Source of the DNA: CADEED01 sp041395625
GTDB taxonomy: Bacteria; Pseudomonadota; Gammaproteobacteria; Steroidobacterales; Steroidobacteraceae
Assembly (NCBI GenBank): GCA_041395625.1
Contig: JAWLAE010000001.1
Location: 1,178,001 to 1,242,000, forward strand
Direction: 5' to 3'
DNA length: 64,000 nt
This document shows positions 62,036 to 64,000 of the stretch, piece by piece. Within the stretch, counting starts at the first letter, position 1; each line of letters starts with the position of its first letter. Made by a program: the position numbers and the translations under genes. The notes under the pieces are model-generated. The model worked only from the letters and a program-made list of their open reading frames with translations. It was not told the DNA's origin and ran no database searches.

Positions 62036-62043
62036 CCCCGGCG

Positions 62044-63231
62044 TCAAAATGCGCCAATCCCCGTCAGTTCACGTCCGATCGTGAGCTGATGAATAGTCTC
62101 GGTGCCTTCATAGGTGATCACGCTTTCGAGGTTGAGTGCGTGCCGGATCGGCACGTACTCGGCGCTGATGCCGGCACCGCCCAGCATGTCGCGGCAATCG
62201 CGCGCGATATCGAGCGCCATGCGGCAATTGTTCCACTTGGCGAGCGACACCTGCGCCGGCGTCATCTGGCCGCTGTCTTTCATCCGCGCCAGTTGCACAA
62301 CTAACAACTGTGCCATGGTGATCTTGCGCGCCATCTCGGCCAATCGAATCTGGATGGCCTGGTTGGCCGCCAGCGGTCGGCCGAACAACACTCGTGATGC
62401 AGTGTAGTCGAGCAATTGCGCGAGGCAGGCTTGTGCTGCACCAATCACGCCCCAGGAGATGCCAAAGCGAGCCTGGGTGAGGCACGAAAGAGGTGCTTTG
62501 AGTCCGACCGTAGACTTCGGCAGCATGTTCGCCGACGGTACAACCACGTCTTCGAAGAACAGCGAACCAGTGGACGACGCGCGCAGGCTGAACTTGCGCT
62601 CGATTTCCGGCGTCACGAAGCCCTTCGTGCCGCGCTCAACGATGAAGCCACGAATGCCTTCTTCGGTCATCGCCCACACGACGGCGAGATCGGCGATCGG
62701 CGCATTGGTGATCCACATCTTCGAGCCGTTCAGTACCCAGTCGCCGCCACGTCTTTTCGCGTGGGTCTTCATGTTCACGGGATCAGAGCCACCGTGTGCC
62801 TCGGTGAGGCCGAAGCAGCCGATCAGCTTGCCCTTGGCCATATCCGGCAGATACCGTTGTTTCTGTTCGTCGCTGCCGAATGTATAGATCGGATACATGC
62901 AAAGCGACGATTGCACCGAGACGAAACTACGGATGCCGGAATCACCCCGTTCGAGCTCCTGGCAGATCAGTCCATAGCTGGCAGCGTTCATGCCGGCGCA
63001 TCCGAAGCCCTGCAGAGACGAGCCGAACAGCCCGAGCGCAGCAAGGCCGGGAATCAGGTCTCGTGGAAAAGTATGGTCTTCGAAATGACGCTGGATGATC
63101 GGCAGCACTTCCTCGTCGACAAAACGTCCGACGGAATCCTGCACCATGCGCTCGTCTTCCGCGAGCATGCTGCGCACATCGTAGAGATCCAGCGGATCGA
63201 GTGTGCGACGGTCCAGTAATTTTTCAGCCAT
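62044..63231 (-). CDS. Acyl-CoA dehydrogenase, glutaryl-CoA dehydrogenase-like
   Basis: The 395-residue flavoprotein has the acyl-CoA dehydrogenase fold, with GCFGLTEAHGGSDPVNMKT in the FAD region and the catalytic Glu375 in YEGTETIHQLTIGRELTG near the C-terminus. The YEGT...GRELTG block and length match the GcdH branch (dehydrogenation plus decarboxylation of glutaryl-CoA), but substrate assignment by eye is tentative. It lies ten bases downstream of a related gene that is cut by the window end, so the two form an operon. Confidence 0.88.
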   Translation of the reverse strand: MAEKLLDRRTLDPLDLYDVRSMLAEDERMVQDSVGRFVDEEVLPIIQRHFEDHTFPRDLIPGLAALGLFGSSLQGFGCAGMNAASYGLICQELERGDSGIRSFVSVQSSLCMYPIYTFGSDEQKQRYLPDMAKGKLIGCFGLTEAHGGSDPVNMKTHAKRRGGDWVLNGSKMWITNAPIADLAVVWAMTEEGIRGFIVERGTKGFVTPEIERKFSLRASSTGSLFFEDVVVPSANMLPKSTVGLKAPLSCLTQARFGISWGVIGAAQACLAQLLDYTASRVLFGRPLAANQAIQIRLAEMARKITMAQLLVVQLARMKDSGQMTPAQVSLAKWNNCRMALDIARDCRDMLGGAGISAEYVPIRHALNLESVITYEGTETIHQLTIGRELTGIGAF

Positions 63232-63240
63232 ACGGTTCTC

Positions 63241-64000
63241 TCAATAGCTCGGATTGTCGACCGGCAGACCCATTGCGTGCTGGCCCCACATGATGCCAGT
63301 CACATCCCACGACAGACCAAGGTGGGAAGCGGCGGCGTGCATGTCGCGGAACGACCGCTGCATGTAGTGATCGAGATAGATACCGCGACCGCCGGATGCA
63401 GCGAACAAGCGATCGATCGCACTGGTCAGCAGTTTGGTAGCGTAGCCCTGATTGCGACGCCAGTGAATACGCTGCTCGATCGATACGGGCGCGCCGCGCT
63501 CCACTGTCGCCATGGCGTCGCGGCAGTCCTGCATGATCAGCGCGCGCGCTGCTTCGATTTCACAGGCCGCTTCTGCGACTCGTAGTTGCACCACCTGCTG
63601 CTGCGCCAGCGTACCTTTGCCGCGCACCAGATTGCGCGAGCGGGCCGCCTCCATGTACTGCTCGAGCGCGCCTTCGGCCATACCGAGCGCGGGCGCGAGA
63701 ATCGCGTAAGGGTTGATGGCGATCAACGGCAGCCGAAACAGCGGCGCCTTGTGCAGATCAGTCCCAGGGCCGCCGCCGTCGCGCAGCTCGGCGGTGGGCG
63801 CCAGACGATGCGCGGGCACGAACACGTCGGTCAGCTTCGCATCGCGACTCCCGGTGGCAGCCAGGCCGGCCACGTGCCAGGTGTCCACGATTTCGCAGTC
63901 GGACACTGGCACGACGACATAGGTCGCCACGGGCGCACCAGCGCCATCCGCCGCTGGCAACCAGGTGCAAAATACGGCCCAGTCAGCGATATCGATGCCG
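63241..64000 (-). CDS. Acyl-CoA dehydrogenase type 2 / flavin monooxygenase-like protein (partial)
   Basis: About 253 residues of the C-terminal part remain; the start lies beyond the right edge. The sequence has the acyl-CoA dehydrogenase C-terminal type 2 pattern: TWHVAGLAATGSRDAKLTDVFVP, a helical RVAEAACEIEAARALI region, RLFAASGGRGIYLDHY, and the RSFRDMHAAASHLGLSWD end. Relatives include HsaA/IboA-type flavin-dependent monooxygenases as well as dehydrogenases. The truncated N-terminus prevents a firmer call. It precedes the GcdH-like gene by ten bases. Confidence 0.8.
   Translation of the reverse strand, partial: GIDIADWAVFCTWLPAADGAGAPVATYVVVPVSDCEIVDTWHVAGLAATGSRDAKLTDVFVPAHRLAPTAELRDGGGPGTDLHKAPLFRLPLIAINPYAILAPALGMAEGALEQYMEAARSRNLVRGKGTLAQQQVVQLRVAEAACEIEAARALIMQDCRDAMATVERGAPVSIEQRIHWRRNQGYATKLLTSAIDRLFAASGGRGIYLDHYMQRSFRDMHAAASHLGLSWDVTGIMWGQHAMGLPVDNPSY

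Noticed and set aside
1..64000. tRNA, rRNA, IS element, phage or CRISPR features
   Set aside because: I looked for cloverleaf-like ends, transposase or integrase motifs and regularly spaced repeats and saw none that hold up.

Overview
This is a GC-rich, densely coded chromosomal window with no rRNA, tRNA, IS element, integrase or CRISPR array that I could see. An E. coli-type LexA box, an E. coli-type sigma-32 promoter, a cobalamin riboswitch ahead of btuB and BtuFCD, and the mix of exported enzymes point to a free-living gammaproteobacterium. A Steroidobacteraceae/Nevskiales-like lineage is my guess from gene style only. Many genes use GTG or TTG starts, and stop/start overlaps (ATGA, GTGA) are common.

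Layout. 1-3.5 kb: the tail of a membrane protein, a Tat-exported flavin amine oxidase, a degenerate PIN/RHH toxin-antitoxin pair and a patatin phospholipase. 3.5-13.6 kb: an HNH/DUF222 nuclease behind a LexA box, then a 2,890-residue cyclic beta-1,2-glucan synthase. 13.7-20.1 kb: GST, MsrA coupled to a thioredoxin-like protein, two exported unknowns, an exported RidA, a membrane-bound winged-helix/TPR regulator and an SMR-like transporter. A 67-bp repeat precedes two of these units. 20.2-36 kb: two MFS transporters, a DUF885 lipoprotein, an MBL hydrolase, a cupin, small membrane proteins, an FHA-unknown-IlvA operon, and four alpha/beta-hydrolase proteins that share a G-x-H-T-G elbow where the catalytic serine should be.

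36.1-42.7 kb: GST, quinone-reductase-like MDR, then a riboswitch-controlled B12 uptake operon (btuB-btuF-btuC-btuD). 42.8-48.5 kb: four uncharacterised envelope proteins facing a 1,062-residue winged-helix/nSTAND/TPR protein. 48.6-56.8 kb: gamma-glutamyltransferase-like enzyme, two MDR reductases, an MBL hydrolase, a nitrilase homologue lacking its catalytic Cys and Lys, an orphan TRAP-type binding protein, a cupin and a VOC protein, which looks like a small-molecule catabolic cluster. 56.8-64 kb: a YnbA/YnbB/PlsC-like phospholipid cassette, a sigma-32-controlled Hsp20, a CpeT-family lipoprotein, a hotdog thioesterase and two acyl-CoA dehydrogenase-family genes, the last cut by the window edge.

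The best leads for undescribed biology are the G-x-H-T-G hydrolase paralogues, the nitrilase pseudoenzyme, the 67-bp repeat shared by two promoters, the winged-helix/nSTAND protein with its facing envelope operon, and a marked excess of the word TTGTTAG. All functions come from reading translated sequence and motifs; no database search was possible.
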